64,000 nucleotides of DNA from assembly GCF_039822285.1 (NCBI RefSeq), contig NZ_JBAJEY010000001.1:806001-870000 (forward strand). Direction: 5' to 3'. This DNA is from Thiofaba sp039822285 (lineage in GTDB: Bacteria > Pseudomonadota > Gammaproteobacteria > Halothiobacillales > Halothiobacillaceae). A program made the position numbers and the translations under genes. The notes beneath the pieces are model-generated. The model was given only the letters and a program-made list of their open reading frames with translations, searched no databases and was not told the DNA's origin. Below, piece after piece: positions 41,251-48,968 of this stretch (position 1 is the stretch's first letter; the number at the start of each line of letters is the position of its first letter).

Positions 41251-41654
41251 TCTCTCGTTCCCCTTCTCTTGTTGGGCCATTCCAGCATAGCGCAGAAGGA
41301 CGGATAGAGCGAAGCGCGATCCGATAGCCCTTTCCCGGATTTCGGCCTGCAGACTGGAGGCGGGCTACACAGGCTAGATCGAACGGAGCCGATGACTCAG
41401 ATTCCGGTCAAATCAGGCCGCGATGACATCAAGGCATAAACAGCCTGATCAAGATGGTGTCGTGTCCATGCAGCCCACCATGCTTGGGGTACCAGGTTGT
41501 CAGAACGTAGAAGCAGACACGAGGCTGAACAAGCCAGGCCGAGGTAGAGGACTCACTCTGGGGCATCACATGAGAACGCCCTGAATCCGGATGACACGGG
41601 CGACCCCGGGTAGCCCCAAATGGCCATCCTTGACGAACAGCCTGGCAACGCAGG
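41251..41654. other. Intergenic region with degenerate repeats
   Basis: 404 bp without a gene. It holds one copy of an inverted-repeat family (CCCGGATTTCG at 41334-41344 and GCGGGCTAC at 41360-41368), whose inverted partner is at 42042-42073. It also holds one copy (41495-41533) of a 39-bp direct repeat whose second copy is at 41955-41993. AGCCTG/CAGGCT arms (41639-41644, 41651-41656) lie at the end of the DUF1640 gene. Confidence 0.6.
41495..41533. repeat. 39-bp direct repeat, copy 1
   Basis: Begins GGTTGTCAGAACGTAGAAGC and ends GGCTGAACAAG. It matches 41955-41993 with about five differences over 39 bp. The two copies lie on either side of the DUF1640 gene, 460 bp apart. Confidence 0.65.
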
Positions 41655-41927
41655 CTAAACCGGAAAGAAGGATCGGAGAAGCAGCATCACAACGCCACCA
41701 AGAAGCAGCCCAAGCATCCATTGCATCAGCGTCATCTTCCCGTTGATCTGCTCAAACCGCATATCCATTTTCGCCTCCAAGCGCTCAACATCCCGCTTCG
41801 TGGCAACTTCCGCTTCCATGGAGGCATCTTTGAGCGCCTCGGCAACCGCTTCAGCCTGCTGAGGAGTGAAGCCTGCAGCCTCAAGCTTGCGAACAAACTT
41901 GTGTGTGTCAAAGGCAATGGTTGCCAT
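41655..41927 (-). CDS. DUF1640-like coiled-coil protein with C-terminal membrane anchor
   Basis: 90 residues. AFDTHKFVRKLEAAGFTPQQAEAVAEAL at the N-terminus, a charged coiled coil about 28-60 (EVATKRDVERLEAKMDMRFEQINGKM) and one TM helix about 65-85 (LMQWMLGLLLGGVVMLLL) are the hallmarks of the DUF1640/CCDC90-like family. Bacterial members are widespread and uncharacterised. ATG 41927 was preferred over the one five codons upstream because it gives the usual MATIAFDTHKF start. The gene sits alone inside a segment bounded by inverted and direct repeats. Confidence 0.8.
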   Translation of the reverse strand: MATIAFDTHKFVRKLEAAGFTPQQAEAVAEALKDASMEAEVATKRDVERLEAKMDMRFEQINGKMTLMQWMLGLLLGGVVMLLLRSFFPV

Positions 41928-41954
41928 GGGATCAGCCCACACTCGAAGAAGAAC

Positions 41955-41993
41955 GGTTGTCAGAACCTAGCAGCAAACACACGGCTGAACAAG
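41955..41993. repeat. 39-bp direct repeat, copy 2
   Basis: Begins GGTTGTCAGAACCTAGCAGC, the counterpart of 41495-41533. It lies 28 bp upstream of the DUF1640 start codon. Confidence 0.65.
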
Positions 41994-42041
41994 GTGGACT
42001 GGCCTCCTCAAGAGCACATCGAAAAACCGTTGCGAATGACC

Positions 42042-42144
42042 GTAGCCCGCATGAAGTACAACGAAATCCGGGGACTTCCGCATTCCGGCCTTCGGCCTGC
42101 ATACGGGCCACGCTGGCTATCGCGGCGGGGGCGCCGCTCCTACA
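42042..42144. repeat. Repeat cluster upstream of the porin terminator
   Basis: GTAGCCCGC (42042-42050) and CGAAATCCGGG (42062-42072) are the exact inverse of elements at 41360-41368 and 41334-41344. A family A REP-like arm (42120-42144, TCGCGGCGGGGGCGCCGCTC...) follows. Confidence 0.6.
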
Positions 42145-42200
42145 TCGCCTACATCGGCGCTCTGAGCCATAAAGACACATTAAAGCCAGAACCCAGACGC

Positions 42201-42226
42201 AAAAAAGGCGGCCCGAAGGCCGCCCT
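42201..42226 (-). terminator. Intrinsic terminator of the porin gene
   Basis: GGCGGCC (42207-42213) and GGCCGCC (42218-42224) pair around a CGAA loop. On the minus strand the stem is followed by TTTTTT. It lies 25 bp after the porin stop. Confidence 0.92.
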
Positions 42227-42250
42227 TGTGGGGTTCAATCTCAGGAGAGA

Positions 42251-43315
42251 TTAGAACTTGTGCATTACGCCTACAGAGAAGGCAGAGGCATTGCCGCCTG
42301 CTACACCCACGGACATGTAGTCGCCGTGACCAGCCTTCGAAACGTTGTAGGCTGTGGTAGCTGCGTCGTTGTCGGTCTTGGCATAAGCAGCGTACAGGGT
42401 GGTCTGCTTGCTCAGCTTGTAGTCATAACCGACAGCGAACATGTTGGCGCCAGTATCGGTGGTGCCGGAGATGTCGTTGGCCTTGTAGTACTGGGCCTTA
42501 ACGACGTTGTTGCCGAAGGTGTAGGAAGCGCCAGCACCCCAGACGGACTGATCCTTGCCTGCGGTGAAGCCAAGGTCAGACGCCTTCTGATACAGGGCAT
42601 TGACACGTACACCGGCGAAGTTTACGCCGGCACCGAGGCGGTAGGCAGACTCATTGTTCTGACCTGCTGCATCGATGTTGTGACGCTCATACGCAGCCCC
42701 AAGGTCAAAGATCTTGTGGGTGTAAGTTGCGCTCAGGCTGTAGGCATCGAACTTGTTGTTATCGTAGTTCGGGGTGTTACCGGCGATATCATGATCGGTA
42801 ACATAAGCCAGGGTAGCTTGGATGCCAGCCATAGCCGGGGTGACATAGGCTACGACGTTATTCGGGCGCAGATCCCAACCAGCACCACCGACACCGATCA
42901 GGTTACGGGAATCGCCGATCTGGTCGCCGAACAGGTCATACTTGCGACCAACCAGCTTCATCGGGGTATCGTGCTTACCCACGAGGGCAGTACCCCAACC
43001 ACCGGTCAGGCCCACGAAGGTGTTACGGGCTTCGCCGAACAGGCCAGAAGAGGTGCCTGCATTGCTAGAAACGTTGACCAGCGTTTCGAACTGATAGATG
43101 GCGCTCAGATTGGAGCTGATCTTCTCAGTGCCTTTTACACCCAGGCGGGAGGAGTTGCTGGAAACGTTGACATTGCTGTCATCCTGACCAGCAGCTTGAT
43201 CGGACTTGACGGCATCGATAGAAACGTGAGCCAGGCCGTACAGAGTGGTGTCGGCCATGGCAGCCGGAGCGGCCACAGCGGCGGCTACGGCAACAGCGAT
43301 CAGGTGCTTCTTCAT
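42251..43315 (-). CDS. Gram-negative porin (betaproteobacterial OmpC/Porin_4 type)
   Basis: 354 residues. A signal peptide (KKHLIAVAVAAAVAAPAAMA) is followed by the classic porin start DTTLYGLAHVSID. The protein has alternating amphipathic beta strands throughout (VKGTEKISSNLSAIYQFETLV, SVWGAGASYTFGNNVVKAQYY, KLSKQTTLYAAYAKTD) and ends in the outer-membrane signature Phe (GVMHKF). The loop about 95-115 (TFVGLTGGWGTALVGKHDTPMKLVGR) is the usual constriction region. A trimeric 16-strand general diffusion channel is expected. ATG 43315 has AAGGAG six bases upstream. The codon composition is less GC-rich than its neighbours, as expected for a highly expressed gene. Confidence 0.93.
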   Translation of the reverse strand: MKKHLIAVAVAAAVAAPAAMADTTLYGLAHVSIDAVKSDQAAGQDDSNVNVSSNSSRLGVKGTEKISSNLSAIYQFETLVNVSSNAGTSSGLFGEARNTFVGLTGGWGTALVGKHDTPMKLVGRKYDLFGDQIGDSRNLIGVGGAGWDLRPNNVVAYVTPAMAGIQATLAYVTDHDIAGNTPNYDNNKFDAYSLSATYTHKIFDLGAAYERHNIDAAGQNNESAYRLGAGVNFAGVRVNALYQKASDLGFTAGKDQSVWGAGASYTFGNNVVKAQYYKANDISGTTDTGANMFAVGYDYKLSKQTTLYAAYAKTDNDAATTAYNVSKAGHGDYMSVGVAGGNASAFSVGVMHKF

Positions 43316-43371
43316 GGATTGCTCCTTGGAGGGTTATAAGGACATCCCGGTGTCTCCGGGGCCACGGATGC

Positions 43372-43400
43372 TTTTTACCGAAGGCTTCATTGTGGTGCAA
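43372..43400 (-). promoter_or_regulatory. Candidate sigma-70 promoter of the porin gene
   Basis: Read on the minus strand: TTGCAC (43400-43395), a 17-bp spacer, TAAAAA (43377-43372). This gives a leader of about 50 nt that contains a small CCCGG/CCGGG hairpin before the AAGGAG ribosome-binding site. Confidence 0.45.
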
Positions 43401-43459
43401 TGCGTGCGTTGCTGCAGTGCAACAAAGCGTAACGGGAGGCGTTGTTTTTGCGCATCTGT

Positions 43460-43558
43460 TCGCGGCGAGGGCGCCGCTCCTACGGCCGGGAAGGTGTAGG
43501 AGGCCCGACCCGGGCCGATGAAGCCTTGCCCTTTCGCGCCGGGGGCGGCGCTCCTACG
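43460..43558. repeat. REP-like repeat cluster (family A) upstream of the porin
   Basis: Three arms: 43460-43483 (TCGCGGCGAGGGCGCCGCTC...), 43496-43518 in the other arm type (GTAGGAGGCCCGACCCGGGC...), and 43534-43558 (TCGCGCCGGGGGCGGCGCTC...). The remaining bases of the 43316-43631 gap hold the porin promoter; no gene is seen. Confidence 0.7.
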
Positions 43559-43631
43559 GAGGAGCCCATACCTGTCTGCCCCCCCCTTACAGCGAATCTC
43601 CATCATCCCCAACGCAGCAAGCAGCAAGATC

Positions 43632-43829
43632 TCAAAATTGCTTGGGGAGCCCGGCCTGCTTGAGCACGGCGTTGGCCGTATGGCGCGACTTGATAGTGTG
43701 GTCCACGGGAAAGCGACCCCCTGTGATCGGGGAATACCCAATGTCGTGGTCACCCTTTCCATGCCGCTCAAAACGGCAACCCGCTGCCCGCAGCAGCTTG
43801 ATGAGCTCCGGAGTCAGGCTGCTACCCAT
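43632..43829 (-). CDS. hicA: HicA family toxin
   Basis: 65 residues of the HicA/YcfA mRNA interferase family, a small double-stranded RNA-binding-like fold. LTPELIKLLRAAGCRFERHGKGDHDI gives the conserved helix and the catalytic His in GDHDI; PVDHTIKSRHTANAVLKQAGL is the family C-terminus. ATG 43829 was used; a TTG two codons earlier (43835) overlaps the antitoxin stop. The upstream gene is a HicB-like antitoxin of the DUF1902 type that is broken by a frameshift. An intact toxin beside a broken antitoxin suggests either a sequencing error, slippage expression or an inactive toxin. Confidence 0.82.
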   Translation of the reverse strand: MGSSLTPELIKLLRAAGCRFERHGKGDHDIGYSPITGGRFPVDHTIKSRHTANAVLKQAGLPKQF

Positions 43830-43831
43830 CG

Positions 43832-44066
43832 TCAAGCTGCGCGCTGGGCAACGGCGAACCTGCGGGCCAGAAGTTCGAAGGGCACATCACCCCTCTCGCC
43901 CCCCTCATTGGCGTCGAGCAACTCAGGAGTCATGGTTCCGAGCTTGACGGCGAGGGCTTCGAGGGTATCGGCTTCGGTCGCCAAGCCGGGAACGTCGTCC
44001 GAGGTCGCCCCCCCATACACGGGCCTCATCATCCCATTCGGCACGAACGAAAAGGATTTTCTGCAT
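43832..44066 (-). pseudogene. DUF1902/HicB-like antitoxin gene, frameshifted in a G7 tract
   Basis: From ATG 44066 the frame reads MQKILFVRAEWDDEARVWGG and then leaves the family sequence. The continuation ATSDDVPGLATEADTLEALAVKLGTMTPELLDAN is in another frame and runs to 43832. The switch falls at seven C on the plus strand (44008-44014, G7 on the coding strand). Removing one G restores a 77-residue DUF1902 antitoxin (..RVWGATSDDVPGL..). The stop lies directly before hicA, the expected antitoxin-toxin order. Explanations are a real mutation, an assembly error in a homopolymer, or slippage that regulates the pair. Confidence 0.82.
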
Positions 44067-44139
44067 GATGATCTTCCGTTGGGGCGAATCGTTGTCTTGA
44101 GTATACGACCAAGCATCCAGACTCCCACCCTGTAATGAA

Positions 44140-44165
44140 AAGCCCCTCGACAGGGCGAGGGGCTT
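44140..44165 (-). terminator. Intrinsic terminator of rhlE
   Basis: AAGCCCCTCG (44140-44149) and CGAGGGGCTT (44156-44165) form a perfect 10-bp stem with a 6-nt loop, followed by TTCATT on the minus strand. It lies 41 bp after the rhlE stop. Confidence 0.85.
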
Positions 44166-44206
44166 GGGGGCAGGGCCCGGCTTGAGCCGGAAAGGCGAGC
44201 CGTGGC

Positions 44207-45637
44207 TTAGTCGTAGAACTTGCGACGCGGAGCGCCCTGGCCGGGACGGCCGGCGGGCTTGTCGCCGAAGCGGTGGCCGCGGCGTTCGCCGTGGTGCTCA
44301 TGGCCATGATTGCCATGGCCGGCGTGGGCGTCCTGACCACCGCGGCGGCCGTAGGGCTTGCCTTCGCCCGCGCGCGGGCTGGTGCCGTCGCGGCTGGCGC
44401 GATAGCCGTTGCCGCCTCGGTAGCCCCCACCTGCCGGACGGCCACGGCCGCGCGTACCCATGCCACCGCGGTCGCCTTCCTGCGGCTTAAAGCGGGCTTC
44501 CATGCCTTCCACCTCGGTCACGCGCACCTTTTCGCCCACGTAGTGTTCGATGTTGCGCAGGATGCCAAGATCACGGCGGCTGACGAAGGAGACGGCGGTG
44601 CCGGTGGCCCCGGCACGACCGGTGCGGCCGATGCGGTGGACGTAGTCCTCGGCCTGGCGCGGCAGGTCGAAGTTGAAGACGTGGGTGATGCCGGCAACAT
44701 CGATGCCGCGTGCGGCCACGTCGGTGGCGACCAGGATGCGGCAGCGGCCCTTGCGCAGGTGGTCGAGCATGCGGGTGCGCTGGCGCTGGTTCAGGTCACC
44801 GTGCAGGGCGGCGGCAGCCTGGCCGGCCTGCTCCAGTTCGGCGGCGAGCTGGTCGGCGTCGCGCTTGGTGGCGGTGAAGACGATGGCCTGATTCACGGAC
44901 GCATCAGCGAGCAGGTGATTGAGCAGCTCGCGCTTGTGGTCGACGTGATCGACGTAGATGACCTGCTGGTCGATGGCGTCGCGACGAGCTTCCAGCGGGG
45001 CCACTTCGAGGTGCTCGGGCTGATCGAGCAGATCCCCCGCGAGCTTGACGACGCTGGGCGAGAGGGTGGCGGTGAAGCACACGCTCTGGCGCTCATCCGG
45101 CATGGCGGCAGCGATGGCGCGCATGTCATCGGCAAAACCGAGGTCGAGCATGCGGTCGGCCTCGTCCAGCACCAGCATCTCGAGGCGGTCGAAGCGCACG
45201 CGGCCGCTGTTCATCTGGTCGAGCAGGCGGCCCGGGGTGGCGACGAGGATGTCATAGGGCTTGGACAGTTCGCGGTTCTGCACGGGGTACGGCTCGCCGC
45301 CGGTGATGCAGACGACGCGGGCGTGGCGCAGGCCGCGGGCAAACTGGATGGCGGCCTTGGTGACCTGCTGCGCAAGCTCGCGGGTCGGCGCCAGCACGAG
45401 GATGCGCGGGCCGCGACCTTCCTTGGCGGAGGGTTCGGCCAGGCGAGTCAGGGCCGGCAGCAGGAAGGCCGCGGTCTTGCCCGTGCCGGTGGGGGCCTTG
45501 GCAATGAGGTCATGGCCTTCCAGCAGCATGGGAATGCCCTGCGCCTGGATGGGCGTCGGCTGGCTCAGCCCCAGTTCGGTCAGGTTGGCAACGATTTGGC
45601 TTGGGATGCCGAGGTCGGCAAAAGTGGTCTGCGTCAA
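44207..45637 (-). CDS. rhlE: DEAD-box ATP-dependent RNA helicase RhlE
   Basis: 476 residues. Helicase core with Q-motif TFADLGI...QPTPIQAQGIP, Walker A APTGTGKT (about residue 49), VLDEADRMLDLGF, a TAT variant of the SAT motif (FTATLSPSV), VATDVAARGIDVAGI and HRIGRTGRAG (about 330). After about residue 385 comes a low-complexity basic tail rich in Gly, Arg and His (GTRGRGRPAGGGYRGG, DAHAGHGNHGHEHHGERRGHRFGD). The tail should bind RNA, and its His cluster could also bind metal. The start is TTG 45637 with AGGA upstream. The role is RNA remodelling in ribosome assembly or degradation. Confidence 0.93.
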   Translation of the reverse strand: MTQTTFADLGIPSQIVANLTELGLSQPTPIQAQGIPMLLEGHDLIAKAPTGTGKTAAFLLPALTRLAEPSAKEGRGPRILVLAPTRELAQQVTKAAIQFARGLRHARVVCITGGEPYPVQNRELSKPYDILVATPGRLLDQMNSGRVRFDRLEMLVLDEADRMLDLGFADDMRAIAAAMPDERQSVCFTATLSPSVVKLAGDLLDQPEHLEVAPLEARRDAIDQQVIYVDHVDHKRELLNHLLADASVNQAIVFTATKRDADQLAAELEQAGQAAAALHGDLNQRQRTRMLDHLRKGRCRILVATDVAARGIDVAGITHVFNFDLPRQAEDYVHRIGRTGRAGATGTAVSFVSRRDLGILRNIEHYVGEKVRVTEVEGMEARFKPQEGDRGGMGTRGRGRPAGGGYRGGNGYRASRDGTSPRAGEGKPYGRRGGQDAHAGHGNHGHEHHGERRGHRFGDKPAGRPGQGAPRRKFYD

Positions 45638-45835
45638 GGGATGTTCCTGTGGGCAAAGACAAATGGACTCTCGGCAAAGCGGCTTGGCTTGCTACGCGTT
45701 GGCAACAACTTCAGGCATCGAAGCCAACCAACGAAAGTCACATCAAGTCTTTACGCACCGGGATGGCGCGGGGACCAGGACAGGAGGGTTTGATTCGATG
45801 ACGCCCGGATCATTCCGGACCGAGAGAGTAATGAG

Positions 45836-45911
45836 TGGCGTCCCCACGGGGATTCGAACCCCGGTTACCGCCGTGAAAGGGCGATGTCCTAGGCCTCTAG
45901 ACGATGGGGAC
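45836..45911 (-). tRNA. tRNA-Glu (anticodon TTC)
   Basis: 76 nt including an encoded CCA (45836-45838). Acceptor stem GTCCCCA at the 5' end (45911 inward) pairs with TGGGGAC. The anticodon loop reads CCCTTTCACGG with TTC, and the T arm holds GGTTCGAATCC. The intergenic stretch around it (45638-46122) shows no other gene. Confidence 0.97.
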
Positions 45912-46122
45912 GCTGCAGAGGCAGTCAGCGTTGCTGACGGATGCGCATTATAGAGAGGTCGAATCCGCTGTCAACACCTTTGTGAACTTTTCTTTGCCAA
46001 GGTCTGCACCGCAAGCATCCCCGCCTCTTTTCATGACCTTGATATAGAGATGGCATTTGTGCGCCGCAACCTTTGGGCGCAAAATGAGAAGATTCTTTTG
46101 ACCCAACGGCAATCACGGCGCA

Positions 46123-46893
46123 ATGACGGCTCAGAACGTCTTCGAGCACCCCCTCAACGAGCGCATGCGTGCCTTCCTGCGCCTGAGCGGGCTGTTCGCC
46201 CGCGCGCAACACTTCCTGGCCGGCGCCTCCGAGCAGGATTCCCAGTGCGCCATACTCACCCTGCTTGAGCTTTCCGAACTCACCGGCCGGGTGGATATCA
46301 AGCGCGAGCTGATGAAGGAGCTGGAGCGGCAGAGCGCCAATCTGACCCGCCTGGCTGAGACGCCGGACGTCGACACCCGCAAGCTCACCCAAGTTCTAGA
46401 TCAACAAAAGGCGCTGATCCAGCGCCTGCATGCGCAGAGCGGCCCGATCGGCGCGGCCATCAAGACCAACGAGTTCCTTTCCGCCATCCAGCAGCGCGCC
46501 CGAATCCCCGGAGGACTGTGCGAGTTCGACCTGCCGATGTTCCACCACTGGCTGCGCCAGCCGCTCGAAGACCGGCGGGATGTCCTGCACGCCTGGCTGA
46601 TGCCCTTTGCCGTGGTGCAGGAAGGCATCGAGCTGATCCTGGACCTTGTGCGCAAGAGCGCGGCCCCTTCGGCTGCGATCGCCGAGGGTGGTTTCTACCA
46701 GCAGGCCCTGGATCCCTCGCTCCCGTTTCAGCTGATCCGGGTCACCTTGCCTGATGACGCGACCTGTTTCCCGGAGGTAAGCGCGGGCAAACAGCGCTTC
46801 ACCATCCGCTTCCTTGAACTTAACCTCGATGATGGACGCACCAGCCAGAGCACGGAGGACATCCCCTTCGGCCTCGCCTGCTGCGCTCTGTAA
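46123..46893 (+). CDS. zapD: Cell division protein ZapD
   Basis: 256 residues. ZapD (DUF1342) bundles FtsZ filaments and strengthens the Z ring. FEHPLNERMRAFLRLS at the start is the family hallmark. The helical N-terminal part runs to about 120 (LLELSELTGRVDIKRELMKELERQ). The beta-rich C-terminal domain contains CEFDLPMFHHWL, GGFYQQALDPSLPFQLIRV and KQRFTIRFLELN. ATG 46123 lies in the context GCGCAATGACGG; no strong ribosome-binding site is visible. In many genomes zapD sits with coaE and yacG; here it directly precedes minCDE (13-bp gap). Confidence 0.93.
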   Translation: MTAQNVFEHPLNERMRAFLRLSGLFARAQHFLAGASEQDSQCAILTLLELSELTGRVDIKRELMKELERQSANLTRLAETPDVDTRKLTQVLDQQKALIQRLHAQSGPIGAAIKTNEFLSAIQQRARIPGGLCEFDLPMFHHWLRQPLEDRRDVLHAWLMPFAVVQEGIELILDLVRKSAAPSAAIAEGGFYQQALDPSLPFQLIRVTLPDDATCFPEVSAGKQRFTIRFLELNLDDGRTSQSTEDIPFGLACCAL

Positions 46894-46906
46894 ACGCAAC
46901 CCAATC

Positions 46907-47644
46907 ATGGCTGACCCGACGGATACCGCCTTCGTTCTCAAGGGACGCATGCTCACCCTGATGGTGTTCGAGCTGCACAACCCCAACATCGTGCAACTGG
47001 CGATGGCGCTCAAGGAGCACATGGCCCAGGCCCCCAACCTGTTCAAGAACACCCCGCTGGTGGTGGACCTCTCGCCGCTGCAGGACGGCTTCAAGGTGGT
47101 GGACTTCCCCGCCCTGGTGAGCCTTCTGGACAATCACGGCCTAACCGTAGTGGGCGTAATAGGGGGCAACGAGCAGCAACGCACCGCGGCCGCCCGCGCC
47201 CGTCTGGCCCTGTTCCCGGACAGCCCGGGGCGGGCGGTGAGTGAGCCCCCCAAGGCGGCAGCGGACAAGGCAGAGGAGGCTGCAACCGCCGAAGAGGCTC
47301 TCCCCGCACCGGCGGCCAGCGATCTGGTGATCCGCCTGCCGGTACGTGCCGGCCAGCAGGTCTACGCGCGCGGTGGTGATCTGATCGTCGAGTCCTCGGT
47401 CAACGAGGGGGCCGAGGTGGTGGCGGATGGCGACATCCACATCTATGGTGCACTGCGCGGCCGGGCCCTGGCGGGCGCGCGCGGCCGCGGCGATGCGCGC
47501 ATCTGGTGCCAGAGCCTGGAGGCCGAGCTGGTGTCGATCAACGGCATCTACCGCACGCGCGAGGACATCGAGCCCGCCCTGCTCGGCAAGCCTGCGGTCA
47601 TCGAGATCCTGAACGAAAAAATGATCATCCGCGCCTTCGGCTGA
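46907..47644 (+). CDS. minC: Septum site-determining protein MinC
   Basis: 245 residues. FtsZ-polymerisation inhibitor activated by MinD. N-terminal MinC_N domain about 1-110 (FVLKGRMLTLMVFELHNPN, VVDLSPLQ); a low-complexity linker about 110-140 rich in Ala, Glu and Pro; C-terminal beta-helix domain about 145-245 with VRAGQQVYARGGDLIVESSVNEGAEVVADGDIHIYGALRGRALAGARGR, which dimerises and binds MinD. The length is standard. It overlaps nothing and lies 13 bp after zapD and 33 bp before minD. Confidence 0.95.
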   Translation: MADPTDTAFVLKGRMLTLMVFELHNPNIVQLAMALKEHMAQAPNLFKNTPLVVDLSPLQDGFKVVDFPALVSLLDNHGLTVVGVIGGNEQQRTAAARARLALFPDSPGRAVSEPPKAAADKAEEAATAEEALPAPAASDLVIRLPVRAGQQVYARGGDLIVESSVNEGAEVVADGDIHIYGALRGRALAGARGRGDARIWCQSLEAELVSINGIYRTREDIEPALLGKPAVIEILNEKMIIRAFG

Positions 47645-47677
47645 AGGCTCGTCCACCATCCATAGAGGAAACATCCT

Positions 47678-48490
47678 GTGACGAAGATTCTCGTCGTGAC
47701 TTCCGGCAAGGGCGGCGTGGGCAAGACCACCACCAGCGCCTCAATCGCCACGGGCCTGGCCCTGCGCGGCCACAAGACGGCCGTGATCGACTTCGACGTC
47801 GGCCTGCGCAACCTCGACCTGATCATGGGCGTCGAGCGCCGCGTGGTGTATGACTTCGTCAATGTGGTGAACGGTGAAGCCAGCCTGAACCAGGCGCTGA
47901 TCAAGGATAAGCGGGTCGAGGGTCTGTACGTCCTGGCCGCCTCGCAGACCAAGGACAAGGATGCACTGACCGAGGAAGGCGTGAAGAAGGTGCTGGACGA
48001 TCTGAAGGCCGACGGGTTCGACTACATCGTCTGCGACTCGCCTGCCGGGATCGAGAAGGGGGCGCAGCTCGCGATGTATTTCGCCGATGAAGCCATCGTG
48101 GTGTCCAACCCGGAGGTTTCCTCGGTGCGCGACTCCGACCGCATGCTCGGCCTTTTGGCGAGCAAGTCCTACCGTGCGGTCAACAAGCTGGAGCCGATCA
48201 GGCAGCACCTCCTGGTCACCCGCTACGCACCCAACCGCGCCGAGGCCGGCGAGATGATGAGCGTGGACGACATGCTGGAGATCCTGGCCGTGCCGCTTTT
48301 GGGGGTGATCCCCGAATCCCCCTCCGTGCTCAATGCCTCCAACGCCGGCCAGCCGGTGATCATGGACAAGACCTCGGATGCCGGCCAGGCCTACGAGGAT
48401 GCCGTGGCACGCCTGCTCGGCGAGGAGCGTCCGCTGCGCTTCATCACTGCCGAGAAAAAGGGCCTTTTCAGCCGCCTGTTCGGGAAATAA
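47678..48490 (+). CDS. minD: Septum site-determining ATPase MinD
   Basis: 270-residue deviant Walker A ATPase that recruits MinC to the membrane and oscillates with MinE. The P-loop is SGKGGVGKTTTSASIATGLA (about residue 10). VIDFDVGLRNLDLIMG, VCDSPAGIEKGA and the long family-typical DKTSDAGQAYEDAVARLLGEERPLRF are present. The C-terminal amphipathic membrane helix is KKGLFSRLFGK. GTG start at 47678 with AGAGGA eight bases upstream. Confidence 0.97.
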   Translation: MTKILVVTSGKGGVGKTTTSASIATGLALRGHKTAVIDFDVGLRNLDLIMGVERRVVYDFVNVVNGEASLNQALIKDKRVEGLYVLAASQTKDKDALTEEGVKKVLDDLKADGFDYIVCDSPAGIEKGAQLAMYFADEAIVVSNPEVSSVRDSDRMLGLLASKSYRAVNKLEPIRQHLLVTRYAPNRAEAGEMMSVDDMLEILAVPLLGVIPESPSVLNASNAGQPVIMDKTSDAGQAYEDAVARLLGEERPLRFITAEKKGLFSRLFGK

Positions 48491-48493
48491 GCC

Positions 48494-48760
48494 ATGAGCC
48501 TGCTCGATTTCTTTCGCAGCAAAAAGCCTTCGTCCGCCAAACTGGCCAAGGAGCGGCTGCAGATCATCATCGCCCACGAGCGGGCGCAGACCCGCGGCGG
48601 ACATGATTTCCTGCCTATGCTTGAGAAGGAACTGCTGGAGGTCATCCGCCGCTATGTCGCGGTGAGCGAGGATGCCGTCAAGGTCAAGCTCGACCGCGAG
48701 GACGGCGTCGAGGTACTGGAGCTGAACATCATCCTGCCGGACTCCGAGGCCAAGGACTGA
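48494..48760 (+). CDS. minE: Cell division topological specificity factor MinE
   Basis: 88 residues. MinE stimulates the MinD ATPase and restricts division inhibition to the cell poles. The N-terminal membrane-targeting and anti-MinCD segment is LLDFFRSKKPSSAKLAKERLQIIIAHERAQ; the C-terminal dimerisation domain includes DFLPMLEKELLEVIRRYV and KLDREDGVEVLELNIILP. It starts 3 bp after the minD stop. Last gene of zapD-minCDE; a REP-like cluster follows. Confidence 0.97.
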   Translation: MSLLDFFRSKKPSSAKLAKERLQIIIAHERAQTRGGHDFLPMLEKELLEVIRRYVAVSEDAVKVKLDREDGVEVLELNIILPDSEAKD

Positions 48761-48768
48761 GCCTCTCT

Positions 48769-48860
48769 CGCGACGGGGGCGTTGCTCCTACAGCAAAAAT
48801 GTAGGAGGCCCGCCCCGGGCCGATCCGAATGGATCGCGGCGACACGCCGCTCCCACCATG
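48769..48860. repeat. REP-like repeat cluster (family A) after minE
   Basis: Three arms: 48769-48791 (CGCGACGGGGGCGTTGCTCC...), 48801-48823 in the other arm type (GTAGGAGGCCCGCCCCGGGC...) and 48831-48860 (GATCGCGGCGACACGCCGCT...). It probably also protects or ends the min transcript. Confidence 0.7.
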
Positions 48861-48968
48861 CCTATTCCCCTGCGATGGCTGCCTTATGCGGCCATCGGCA
48901 TTTTTGCTTTCCGCCTTACCCGACCTTTTCCCTAAACTTCACGGCATGATTGCCACCGCTGCCATGCC

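Noticed and set aside
41251..41490. Decayed second copy of the DUF1640 gene
   Set aside because: The 39-bp direct repeat suggested a duplicated upstream region, but the sequence beside copy 1 does not resemble the DUF1640 coding start on either strand.
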